This document shows, one piece after another, positions 29,261 to 37,076 of a DNA stretch of 64,000 bases. The DNA lies in the NCBI RefSeq assembly GCF_030408355.1, contig NZ_CP046606.1:1798001-1862000 (forward strand), given 5' to 3'. The stretch's first letter is position 1, and every line of letters begins with the position of its first letter. Source of the stretch: Corynebacterium afermentans subsp. afermentans (GTDB lineage Bacteria > Actinomycetota > Actinomycetes > Mycobacteriales > Mycobacteriaceae). The notes beneath the pieces were generated by a model that was not told the origin of the DNA, ran no database searches, and was given only the letters and a program-made list of their open reading frames with translations. The position numbers and the translations under genes were made by a program.

Positions 29261-30622
29261 CTACTTCTCCTCAGCCTCGGTGGTCTCAGCCTCGTCCTCT
29301 TCGACCTCGCCGAAGTACTCGTTCGGGTCGACCTTGTTGCCGGCCTCGTCCTCGACCTGGGTGCGGGAGATGGCAATGGCCAGGGCCTTGCCGCGGCGCA
29401 CGTCGGAGAACAGGTTGGCAATCTGGCCGGACTGCTGCAGCTGGGCCACGAACTGGTTCGGGTCCATGCCGTAGGACTGCGCAGTGAACAGGATGTGGTC
29501 GGTCAGCTCCTGCTGGGAGACCTCCGGCTGCTCCTGGTCGGCCACAGCGTCGAGGAACAGCTGGGTGCGCACGGACTCTTCAGCCTGCTCGCGGGACTGC
29601 TTGTCAAACTCCTCGCGGGTCGTGCCCTGAGCCTCGAGTAGCTGCGCCAGCGCGTTCTCGTCGTGTGCCACCTGGCCCAGCAGCTGGTGCAGCTGATTGT
29701 GCACCTGCTCGTCCACCACGGACTCCGGCAGGGCAAACTTGGACTCGGCCAGGGCAGCCTTGAGCACCTCGTCGCGGATGTCCGCGGCCTGCTTCGCCTT
29801 GGCGTTCTCCTCGACCTGCTCGCGGGTGGAGTTGCGCAGCTCCTCGACGGTATCGAACTCGGACGCCATCTGCGCGAAGTCGTCGTCAAGCTCCGGCAGC
29901 TTACGCTCCTTGGTCTGCTGGACGTGGACCTTCACGGTCGCCTTCTCGCCCTTGTGCTCGCCGTACTTGATCTCGGACTCGAACTCGTTGTCCTCGTCGG
30001 TCTTCATGCCGCGCAGCGCGGTGTCCAGGCCCTTCATCAGGTCGTCGGCGCCGACGCGGTAGGTCAGGCCCTCGGCGGAAGCATCGTCGAGCTTCTCGCC
30101 GTCGACGGTCGCTTCGAGGTCGATGATCGCGTAGTCGTCAGTCTTCAGCTTGCGCTTGGTGTCCTTGAGCTCGCCAAAGCGCTCACGGAGGGTGTCCAGC
30201 TCGGCGTCGACTGCTTCGTCGTCAAGCTTAAGCTCCGGGACCTTCACGGAAATCTTGGAGAAGTCCGGCACCTCGATCTCGGGGCGGACGTCGACCTCAG
30301 CGGTGAACTCGACGACGTCGTTGTCCTCAATCTTGGTGACCTCGATCTCCGGCTGGCCCAACGGGTTAATCTCGTTTTCCGCCAGGGCCTGCTCGTAGCG
30401 GGTCGGCAGCATGTCGTTGACAACCTGCTCCAGGATCGGGCCGCGGCCGAAGCGAGCGTCGATGAGCTGGCGCGGAGCCTTGCCACGACGGAAGCCCGGG
30501 ATATTGACCTGCTGGGCGATGGCCTTGTAAGCCTGGTCAATTTCCTTGCCCAGCTCGTCGAACGGCACGCTGACGTTGAGCTTCACGCGGGTGTCGCTGA
30601 GCTTGTCGACGGAAGTCTTCAC
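29261..30622 (-). CDS. tig: Trigger factor (ribosome-associated chaperone and prolyl isomerase)
   Basis: A 453-residue protein with an N-terminal ribosome-binding domain (signature [13 protein letters not shown], about residues 44-56), an FKBP-type prolyl isomerase domain (about 150-245) and a helical C-terminal chaperone arm. A Glu-rich tail ([18 protein letters not shown]) closes it. It is encoded upstream of clpP1P2, the common tig-clp neighbourhood. Confidence 0.95.
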   Translation of the reverse strand: MKTSVDKLSDTRVKLNVSVPFDELGKEIDQAYKAIAQQVNIPGFRRGKAPRQLIDARFGRGPILEQVVNDMLPTRYEQALAENEINPLGQPEIEVTKIEDNDVVEFTAEVDVRPEIEVPDFSKISVKVPELKLDDEAVDAELDTLRERFGELKDTKRKLKTDDYAIIDLEATVDGEKLDDASAEGLTYRVGADDLMKGLDTALRGMKTDEDNEFESEIKYGEHKGEKATVKVHVQQTKERKLPELDDDFAQMASEFDTVEELRNSTREQVEENAKAKQAADIRDEVLKAALAESKFALPESVVDEQVHNQLHQLLGQVAHDENALAQLLEAQGTTREEFDKQSREQAEESVRTQLFLDAVADQEQPEVSQQELTDHILFTAQSYGMDPNQFVAQLQQSGQIANLFSDVRRGKALAIAISRTQVEDEAGNKVDPNEYFGEVEEDEAETTEAEEK

Positions 30623-30671
30623 GGATTTCTCCTGTACTAGATCGAAACAACGATTGTCAGATGTCTATATG

Positions 30672-30700
30672 TGGCGGGCCCGTGAATCCACGGGCCCGCC
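30672..30700 (-). terminator. Hairpin downstream of tRNA-Pro
   Basis: The perfect stem ggcgggcccgtg/cacgggcccgcc with a 4-nt loop (aatc) begins directly after the tRNA-Pro 3' end. There is no T-run, so it may terminate or protect the processed end. Confidence 0.6.
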
Positions 30701-30701
30701 T

Positions 30702-30778
30702 TGGTCGGGGCGACAGGATTTGAACCTGCGACCCCCTGCTCCCAAAGCAGGTGCGCTACCAAGCTGCGCCACGCCCCG
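30702..30778 (-). tRNA. tRNA-Pro (TGG)
   Basis: The acceptor CGGGGCG pairs with CGCCCCG, the anticodon loop TTTGGGA lies between CCTGC and GCAGG (anticodon TGG), and the T-arm reads CAGGTTCAAATCCTG. CCA is encoded (complement of 30702-30704). Confidence 0.95.
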
Positions 30779-30879
30779 TTGCGGTAAAACCGCACGGTAT
30801 GAACCACATTCGTAGAACGTGTGCGGTTCAGGACAGTCATTGTAGCGGTGCTTGAATCACTGTCCGCATTGAGGGCACA

Positions 30880-30917
30880 AAAACACCGGCCCCGCAACCG
30901 GAACCGGTGTTTTTGTG
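30880..30917 (-). terminator. Terminator after tRNA-Gly
   Basis: The stem aaaaacaccgg/ccggtgttttt gives a T-run on the minus strand immediately downstream of tRNA-Gly. Confidence 0.8.
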
Positions 30918-30992
30918 TGGAGGGAATGACGGGAATCGAACCCGCGTCTTCAGCTTGGAAGGCTGAGGTATTAGCCACTATACGACATTCCC
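30918..30992 (-). tRNA. tRNA-Gly (TCC)
   Basis: The acceptor GGGAATG pairs with CATTCCC, the anticodon loop CTTCCAA sits in a TCAGC/GCTGA stem (anticodon TCC), and the T-arm contains GGTTCGATTCC. CCA is encoded at the 3' end. Confidence 0.94.
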
Positions 30993-31075
30993 ATACGCCA
31001 AAAGCGCTGTTGGGAATGTTAGCGCAGCCGGTACGGTTGAACCAAACACGTGACCAGACGCGCAAAGGAGCCACT

Positions 31076-31867
31076 GTGTTCGGACTACTTTTTCTGCTGT
31101 TCATCCTTGCCCCCATCCTGTTTTTGCCGATGATGGGCGGGCAACGCCAGGTGCAGCCGTCGCGCCGCCAGGTGGCGCAGCAACAGCAGCTGTCATTCGA
31201 CGACGCATACGCCGACGCCAAACGGTGGACCGACCGCCTCGGCTCGCAGGTGCTGAACCTCTCCGGCAACGACACCGCATCGCAGCAGGCGATGGCCGAC
31301 GCCTCGGAACGCTTCAACGCGGCATCCGCCGGGCTGAGCGACGCACGTTCCGTGAAACAGGCGATGCTGGCCCGCGAATCCGCGCTGGAGGGCCTGCACT
31401 ACGTCAACGCGGCCCGCGAGATTATGGGCCTGCCCGCCGGCCCGCAGCTGCCGGAGCTGGAGGGCCAGCGCCAGGCAGGGCGCGTGACCGAGCAGCGCAC
31501 CGTGACCCAACAGGACGGCACGCAGGTCACGGCGTCGCCGCACGCCACCGCGCAGACGCCGCACTACTACCCCGGCGGCGCCGTCGCGGGCCGCCCCGTG
31601 CCGGCCGGCTGGTACTCCACCGCGTGGTGGGGCCCGGCGATGATGACCGGCGTGTGGGCCGCTAGCTCCATGATGTTCTACTCCACCATGTTCGCCGGCA
31701 TGTCCGGCGTGGCGTCCGCGGAGGCGTTTGAGGCCGGCGGGCTCGGCGAGGGAATGGACGGCACCGGCGACATGAGCGAAATGGGCGACATGGGCGACGC
31801 CGGTGGCGGAGACTTCGGCGGCTTCGGCGACGGCGGCGGCTTTGACTTCGGGGGATTCGACTTTTAG
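31076..31867 (+). CDS. Membrane-anchored protein with Gly-rich tail, unknown function
   Basis: No recognised family. From GTG 31076 (RBS AAAGGAG at 31063-31069) the 263-residue product has an N-terminal membrane helix (FGLLFLLFILAPILFLPMM), an Arg/Gln-rich segment and a helical domain of about 100 residues (DDAYADAKRWTDRLGSQV). A Pro/Tyr-rich stretch, a hydrophobic Ala/Met segment (MMTGVWAASSMMFYSTMFAG) and a Gly/Asp/Met tail with repeated GDMGD and GGFGD units follow. The layout recalls membrane proteins with flexible exported or cytoplasmic tails. Upstream in-frame sequence only shadows the tRNAs. Confidence 0.7.
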   Translation: MFGLLFLLFILAPILFLPMMGGQRQVQPSRRQVAQQQQLSFDDAYADAKRWTDRLGSQVLNLSGNDTASQQAMADASERFNAASAGLSDARSVKQAMLARESALEGLHYVNAAREIMGLPAGPQLPELEGQRQAGRVTEQRTVTQQDGTQVTASPHATAQTPHYYPGGAVAGRPVPAGWYSTAWWGPAMMTGVWAASSMMFYSTMFAGMSGVASAEAFEAGGLGEGMDGTGDMSEMGDMGDAGGGDFGGFGDGGGFDFGGFDF

Positions 31868-31927
31868 CCGTGCGTTACACTGCACAGCGATCGCGAACCC
31901 CAGAAAGCTCAAGAGCAAGGAGTGGCC

Positions 31928-32701
31928 GTGCGCATTGCAGTGCTGCTGAAAGAAGTGCCGGACACGTACAGTGACCGCGAAATGAACCTTCAGACAGGTT
32001 TGACGGACCGCTCCGGCGACGTCGTCGCCGACGAGGTCAGCGAACGCGCCGTCGAAGCCGCGCTGCGCATCGCCGAAGCGGGCGAAAACGTCGAGGTGGA
32101 GATCTTAAGCGTCGGCCCGGAGTCCTCCGCCGATTCGGTGCGCCGCGGCATCGCCATGGGCGCGAGCGAGGCGTACATCGTCTCCGACGAGGCTCTCACC
32201 GGTGCGGATGTGACGTTGACGGCTGAGGTGTTGGCGAAGCTCGTCGAGAAGCAGGGCTACGACCTTGTCATCGCAGGCGCCGAGTCTTCCGACGGCGGCA
32301 CCGGCGTCATCGCCCCCTTCATGGCCGAGCTGTTGGACTGGCCGGTGCTGACCAACCTCACCGAGCTGACGCTCGAGGGCGACACCGTGCGCGCCACCCA
32401 GGCTTCTGACGCCGCCACCGCCCAGCTTGAGGCCCAGCTGCCGGCCGTGGTGTCCGTCGCCGACGAGTTCGCGGACCCGCGCTTCCCCAACTTCAAGGGC
32501 CTCATGGCCGCGAAGAAGAAGGAACTGCACGCCATCACGCTCGCCGAGCTCGGCGTGGACCCGGACGACTTCACGCATCCGCGCGCCATCATGACCAGCA
32601 TCGAGCGCCGCCCGGAGCGCGAGCGCGGCGAGATCATCGACGGCAATTCCACCGCCGCGGCCCGCCTGGTGGACTTCCTCGAATCCGAAAACGTCATTTA
32701 A
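31928..32701 (+). CDS. etfB: Electron transfer flavoprotein beta subunit
   Basis: EtfB binds AMP and, with EtfA, carries electrons from acyl-CoA or other dehydrogenases to the membrane quinone pool. It starts VRIAVLLKEVPDTY and shows SERAVEAALRIAE, VIAGAESSDGGTGVI and the terminal recognition loop IMTSIERRPE. A GTG at 31922 is also in frame, but AAGGAG (31917-31922) overlaps it and fits the GTG at 31928 (5-nt spacing), which I take as the start (257 residues). First gene of etfB-etfA-cytochrome b. Confidence 0.92.
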   Translation: MRIAVLLKEVPDTYSDREMNLQTGLTDRSGDVVADEVSERAVEAALRIAEAGENVEVEILSVGPESSADSVRRGIAMGASEAYIVSDEALTGADVTLTAEVLAKLVEKQGYDLVIAGAESSDGGTGVIAPFMAELLDWPVLTNLTELTLEGDTVRATQASDAATAQLEAQLPAVVSVADEFADPRFPNFKGLMAAKKKELHAITLAELGVDPDDFTHPRAIMTSIERRPERERGEIIDGNSTAAARLVDFLESENVI

Positions 32702-32710
32702 GGAGCAGCC

Positions 32711-33640
32711 ATGACCCAGATTCTTGTTGTCCCGGACCGCTCCTTCGATGGTGCGGTGAGCCCCGGTGCGGCCGAGCTCATCGGCGCCGCATCCGCCGTC
32801 GGCACCCCGGTGGTGCTGGCGCAGGACCCCGCACACGCCGAGGAGCTGGGTGCCGTCGGCGCCGCCGTCGTGCTCGTGTACAACGCCCCGCTTATCGACG
32901 CAGCTGCCGCCGCCTTCGACGAACTCTTCCCAGCAGCCGTCCTGTTCGCCCACACCGTGCGCGGGCGCGAAGCCGCTGGCCGGCTCGCGGCGCGCAAGGG
33001 CAAGGCGCTGCTTACCGACGTCACGGCCATCACCCACGACGACCAGGGCATCGTCACCAAGCACCAGAACTTCGGCGGCGTCTACACCGCCTCCGCCGCG
33101 TCGACGCACTCCGCGCCGGTGATCACCGTGCGCAAGGGCGCTGTGGAAACGCGCGCAGACGCGACCACGCCTGAGGTGCGGGAGTTGGAGGTGGCGCCGT
33201 CGGGGCGTCGAGAGGCAGAAGTGCTCTCCGTGACCCCGGTTGAGCGCACCTCCAACCGCCCAGACCTGCTCACCGCCGACAAGGTCGTCGCAGGCGGCGT
33301 CTCGCTCGGCGACGAGGACATGTTCGAGGACCTCGTCGGCGGGCTTGCCGACGCCCTCGGGGCCGCCGTCGGCGCCACCCGCTCCGCCGTCGACGAAGGC
33401 CAGGTTGCCTACGAGGCGCAGATCGGCCAAACCGGCGTCATGGTCAGCCCGAAGCTTTACATCGGCGTGGGCATCTCCGGCGCGGTGCAGCACCTGGTGG
33501 GCATGCAGACCGCCGACACCATCGTGGCGATCAACTCCGACGAGGACGCCCCCATCTTCGACATCGCCGACTTCGGCATCATCGGCGACCTGTTCGACCT
33601 GGTTCCGGACATCATCTCCGAGATTGAGGCGCGCAAGTAA
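32711..33640 (+). CDS. etfA: Electron transfer flavoprotein alpha subunit
   Basis: This 309-residue FAD-binding partner of EtfB has the FAD-domain motif LYIGVGISGAVQHLVGMQ and the C-terminal DAPIFDIADFGIIGDLFDLVP, both ETF-alpha hallmarks. It begins 10 bp after etfB with RBS AAGGAG overlapping the gap. Its TAA shares a base with the ATG of the following cytochrome-type gene (TAATG), implying translational coupling to that membrane protein. Confidence 0.94.
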   Translation: MTQILVVPDRSFDGAVSPGAAELIGAASAVGTPVVLAQDPAHAEELGAVGAAVVLVYNAPLIDAAAAAFDELFPAAVLFAHTVRGREAAGRLAARKGKALLTDVTAITHDDQGIVTKHQNFGGVYTASAASTHSAPVITVRKGAVETRADATTPEVRELEVAPSGRREAEVLSVTPVERTSNRPDLLTADKVVAGGVSLGDEDMFEDLVGGLADALGAAVGATRSAVDEGQVAYEAQIGQTGVMVSPKLYIGVGISGAVQHLVGMQTADTIVAINSDEDAPIFDIADFGIIGDLFDLVPDIISEIEARK

Positions 33641-35073
33641 TGCAGGTAGAACTCCGCCGAGGACTGCCCCGCGTGCCGGGCGGCGAACCGTGGCCGCCCG
33701 CAGGCACCGTCAACGTTGCAGACGCGCTGGTTGAGGCCGCGCCGATTGAGGCCGCACCGACGCCTGTCTCCGCCGACACCGTTGAGGTGCCGCTGCGCCG
33801 GGGCCTGCCGCGCGTGCCGGGCGGCGAACCGTGGCCGCCCGCCGGGACCGTGAAGGTTGCCGCACCCGCCGTGCCCGCTGCCGAAACCGCCACGGTTGAC
33901 GACGCAGAGCCCGCGCACACCGTCGAGGTGCCGCTGCGCCAAGGCATGCCGCGCGTCGAGGGCGGCGAACCGTGGCCGCCCGCCGGCACCGTGCGCGTCG
34001 CCGCCCCAGCACCGGGAGCTGAGCCCGAACCGCAGCCGGAAACCGAGGCAGCACCCGCGGCGCCTGTGGCGGCGACGGTGGTCGACGACGCTGTCGCCAA
34101 GACGGCGCCCGAGCCGACCCCGCAGCCGGCCCCGCAGCCGGCCCGAGAACCGGCCCAGCAGCCAACCCCGCGGCCGGCTCGGGTGGAGACGGCGGGGAAA
34201 CCGGAGGGCGTCGCAAGGCAATGGCTCCCCTGGGCGATTGGTGCCCTCCTGCTGCTGGCAGCGGCCGTGTTCGGCGCGCGCTGGTACGTCGGCACCGAGG
34301 CGGGCGCCGACTTCATCGCCCGCTACAACGGCATCCAGCCGCTGCCGGACAACGCCCCCACCGGGCTGCCCGGATGGCTGAACTGGGCGCACTTCTTCAA
34401 CATGTTCCTCATGGCGCTGATCATCAAAACAGGCATCGACGTGCGCCGCGAGAAACGCCCCGCCGCCTACTGGCAGCCGAAGAAAGGCGGCAAGAAGATT
34501 TCGGTGACGCTGTGGCTGCACCAGGCGCTCGACATCGCGTGGGTTGTCCTCGGCGTGGTGTTCTTCGTGCTGCTGTTTACCACCGGGCAATGGATGCGCA
34601 TCGTGCCCACCAGCTGGGAGGTTATCCCGCACGCGGTGTCGGCGGGCCTGCAGTACCTCTCGCTGGACTGGCCGACGGAGAACCCCTGGCTGCACTACAA
34701 CGCGCTGCAGGAGTTGTCGTACTTCGTCACCGTGTTCATCGCCTCCCCGCTGGCCATCGCGTCCGGTTTCCGCATGAGCGGGATGTGGCCAGCATCGTGG
34801 AAGGCCGTGCCGATGTCGTGGGCGCGCGCGGTGCACTTCCCCACCATGATTTACTTCGTGGCGTTTGTGGTGGTGCACGTGTTCCTCGTGCTCACCACCG
34901 GCGTGCGCGGCAACATGAACGCAATGTTCGCCGCGCGCGAGGACGCCACCAGCTGGATCGGCGTGGTGTTGTTCCTGGTGGCGGCGGGTGTCACCGCGTT
35001 GGGCTGGTTCTTCGCGCGTGCCTCCGTCGTCGCGCCTGTGGCAGGCAAGACCGGCAAGGTGTCCAAGCGCTAA
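33640..35073 (+). CDS. Membrane cytochrome b-type protein with three N-terminal RGLPR motifs
   Basis: A 477-residue protein. The cytoplasmic N-terminus repeats RRGLPRVPGGEPWPPAGT three times (about residues 6, 51 and 98; 47-residue spacing), then comes a Pro/Ala/Gln linker. The membrane part has a helix at about 197-213 and a cytochrome b561-like bundle with membrane-embedded histidines (NWAHFFNMF, LWLHQALDI, RAVHFPTMIY, VVHVFLVL). That part suggests haem b and a quinone-linked oxidoreductase. Coupling to etfA by a one-base overlap makes it a candidate electron acceptor for EtfAB, though no standard ETF-quinone oxidoreductase looks like this. Confidence 0.75.
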   Translation: MQVELRRGLPRVPGGEPWPPAGTVNVADALVEAAPIEAAPTPVSADTVEVPLRRGLPRVPGGEPWPPAGTVKVAAPAVPAAETATVDDAEPAHTVEVPLRQGMPRVEGGEPWPPAGTVRVAAPAPGAEPEPQPETEAAPAAPVAATVVDDAVAKTAPEPTPQPAPQPAREPAQQPTPRPARVETAGKPEGVARQWLPWAIGALLLLAAAVFGARWYVGTEAGADFIARYNGIQPLPDNAPTGLPGWLNWAHFFNMFLMALIIKTGIDVRREKRPAAYWQPKKGGKKISVTLWLHQALDIAWVVLGVVFFVLLFTTGQWMRIVPTSWEVIPHAVSAGLQYLSLDWPTENPWLHYNALQELSYFVTVFIASPLAIASGFRMSGMWPASWKAVPMSWARAVHFPTMIYFVAFVVVHVFLVLTTGVRGNMNAMFAAREDATSWIGVVLFLVAAGVTALGWFFARASVVAPVAGKTGKVSKR

Positions 35074-35082
35074 AGCTGGTGC

Positions 35083-35183
35083 TGTGGATAACCGGCGTTG
35101 TCTGTTGACGCTTCAACGCGGTTATCCACAGATTTTTCGCGGATGCTTTTCGACGCCCCATCCGTTGCCCTAGCTTCTGGGCC
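35083..35183 (+). promoter_or_regulatory. HNH leader with inverted TGTGGATAA/TTATCCACA boxes
   Basis: TGTGGATAA (35083-35091), 30 nt, TTATCCACA (35122-35130), 53 nt, ATG 35184; TAGCTT (35171-35176) is 7 nt before the ATG. The arms extend to CTGTGGATAACCG/CGGTTATCCACAG. The layout is the same as before comEA, with further shared bases between the boxes (TGACG, CAAC) and after them (TTTTTCG). Confidence 0.75.
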
Positions 35184-36221
35184 ATGAACTTCACCGACTT
35201 TGTCACCGCAGGCGTGGGCATGCTCGCCGACTTCGACCGCGACATAGCCATGTCCGCCGGCCTGTCCACCGGCCGAGTCCGCGATTTGGCGCGGGTGCAC
35301 CACGCGTATTACGGGCCGACCCAATTCACCCGCAAACAACAAGACGCTTTAGCCGCCGCCGAGGGCATGCCCGTCGACCAACTCATCCACATCGAGAAAA
35401 AGCTGCTCGCCGTCGAAGGAGCCGCGGAACGCTGGCGCATCCGGTTGGATTTGGTGCGCCACCGCGGCTCGTATCGGGCCTTAACCAAGCGCATCAAGCG
35501 GCTGATCAAACAACCCGTCAAACCAGCCCCACCCTCGTGCAGGTTTTCCCGCTCCAAGGCGGGCATGCGCACCATGATCCTGACCTACAACGAGCGCGAT
35601 CTGGCGGACCTAGAGCACCTGCTGCGCAAACTCATCGACGCCGACGACCCAGCCGCTGCCCAAATGGCCCACACGCTTATCGGGATCCTGCGCGACGGCA
35701 AAGGCATACCGAAGGCGAATTTCCGGCCGATCATCCTGGTGCCGATCGCCGACTGGACCCGCATCCAATCCGGCACCGGCGATGAAGTCACCCTGATCTG
35801 CACCGACGGCACCACCATGACAGGGGCCGAATACATGGAGCACGAATTCGGCGACATCCTAGAAGTCGCCGCGTTCCACCCCCAAGAAGGACCGGTCAAC
35901 CTCTACCACGCAAAGCGCTGCGCCAACCCCAAACAAAAGACCATGTCGAAGCTGCTCTGCCCGGCCTGTGCGTTTCCCGACTGCAAACACTCCGCCGAAA
36001 CCACCCAAACACACCACATCAACGCCTGGCGCTACGGCGGGATGACCAACATGGACAACCTCGCCGAACTCTGCCCCTTCCACAACGGGGTCAACGCCGA
36101 CAACAAAAACGGCCCGTTCGGCTACATCGACAACCCCAACGCCCGCATCCACTGGGTCGCCCCCAACGGCACACAAGTCCCCATGACCACCCCCGGCGCG
36201 ATGGAGCTGCTCTTCGACTAA
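35184..36221 (+). CDS. HNH endonuclease family protein
   Basis: A 345-residue soluble protein. The N-terminal 130 residues are helical and basic (KRIKRLIKQPVKP). A DUF222-like middle follows, then a C-terminal HNH domain with zinc cysteines (LCPACAFPDCKHS), the HH of TQTHHINAWRYGG and MTNMDNLAELCPFHNGVNAD. Such multi-copy actinobacterial HNH genes have unknown roles; DNA cleavage is expected from the motif. The leaderless start follows the inverted-box leader shared with comEA. A hairpin at 36237-36257 ends it. A broken paralogue lies at 9885. Confidence 0.85.
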   Translation: MNFTDFVTAGVGMLADFDRDIAMSAGLSTGRVRDLARVHHAYYGPTQFTRKQQDALAAAEGMPVDQLIHIEKKLLAVEGAAERWRIRLDLVRHRGSYRALTKRIKRLIKQPVKPAPPSCRFSRSKAGMRTMILTYNERDLADLEHLLRKLIDADDPAAAQMAHTLIGILRDGKGIPKANFRPIILVPIADWTRIQSGTGDEVTLICTDGTTMTGAEYMEHEFGDILEVAAFHPQEGPVNLYHAKRCANPKQKTMSKLLCPACAFPDCKHSAETTQTHHINAWRYGGMTNMDNLAELCPFHNGVNADNKNGPFGYIDNPNARIHWVAPNGTQVPMTTPGAMELLFD

Positions 36222-36236
36222 AACCCACCCCCAACA

Positions 36237-36257
36237 CCCCGCCCCACCCGGGCGGGG
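36237..36257 (+). terminator. Hairpin after the HNH gene
   Basis: The stem CCCCGCCC (36237-36244) and GGGCGGGG (36250-36257) with a 5-nt loop lies 16 nt past the stop; no clear T-run follows, so termination is likely but weakly supported. Confidence 0.55.
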
Positions 36258-36281
36258 CATACAGGCATGCCCAAAAAACGG

Positions 36282-37076
36282 CTACATCGGGCGGCCCATG
36301 TCGGTGCGGGAAATCTCCACGGCCTTGCGGATCACTTCGGCCAGGGCCGCCTCGACGCGCACGCGCGATTCGTCATTTTCCAGCAGGTCTTTGCGCACCT
36401 CGAACATCACGGCCAACACGGAGGTGTTCTTGTCGTAGTCCACCGGCACGTACGCCCCGGCGAAGGGGGTGTTGCGCTCCACGTTGAAGCCGGCGGCGGT
36501 GAAGGTGCGGTCGGCTTCGTCGGCAAGCACGGCGGGTGTGTGCACGGAGTGGGTGCCGATGCACACGTCCGGGAGGAGTTTGCCGGGGTGGATGCGGTAC
36601 TCGTCGGGTTGGTTGTTGTAGGAGTGCACGTCCACGATCACGGCGCAGCCGCAGTCTTGGATGCGGCCGGATACCAGCTTGGACACAGCGTCGGCGTACG
36701 GGAAGTAGTACTTGGCTTTCAGGTCGGCGATGTCCATGTCCAGCGGCCGCAGCGGGTTGCCGTCGCCGAGTTTGAGGAAGATGGCGCCGCGCCCGGTGGA
36801 GTCCATGGATTCGCGTTCGTTGGAAAACCGCCCCGGGTCCGCGACCAGGCGGGAGAGGTTGTTCACGATCATCCACGGCGCGCAGCCGGATTGCTCGGCG
36901 GCGGCCGCGGCGAGGGTGTCGGTGTGGTCGTCGGTGACGCGGTCGAGCTCGCGCGCAATTTGTTCGTCGGTGGCGATGAAATCGGCGGCAACCTCGGCCG
37001 GGATCTCGCGCGACGCGTGCGGCGCGTGCACGATCACTGGGCAGTCAGTGCTTCCTTCGTGGATGGTGAAGTTCAT
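36282..37076 (-). CDS. N-formylglutamate amidohydrolase family protein
   Basis: A 264-residue soluble hydrolase. It begins MNFTIHEGSTDCPVIVHAPH (HAPHAS carries metal/active-site residues) and contains DHTDTLAAAAAEQSG, VDVHSY and VCIGTHSVHTP, the conserved set of this zinc-dependent family. Substrate unknown. Its start overlaps the end of the glycosyltransferase gene by 32 bp, placing it as the last gene of the minus-strand glycan operon. It may therefore act on an N-acyl or peptide group of the product, which is inference. Confidence 0.8.
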   Translation of the reverse strand: MNFTIHEGSTDCPVIVHAPHASREIPAEVAADFIATDEQIARELDRVTDDHTDTLAAAAAEQSGCAPWMIVNNLSRLVADPGRFSNERESMDSTGRGAIFLKLGDGNPLRPLDMDIADLKAKYYFPYADAVSKLVSGRIQDCGCAVIVDVHSYNNQPDEYRIHPGKLLPDVCIGTHSVHTPAVLADEADRTFTAAGFNVERNTPFAGAYVPVDYDKNTSVLAVMFEVRKDLLENDESRVRVEAALAEVIRKAVEISRTDMGRPM

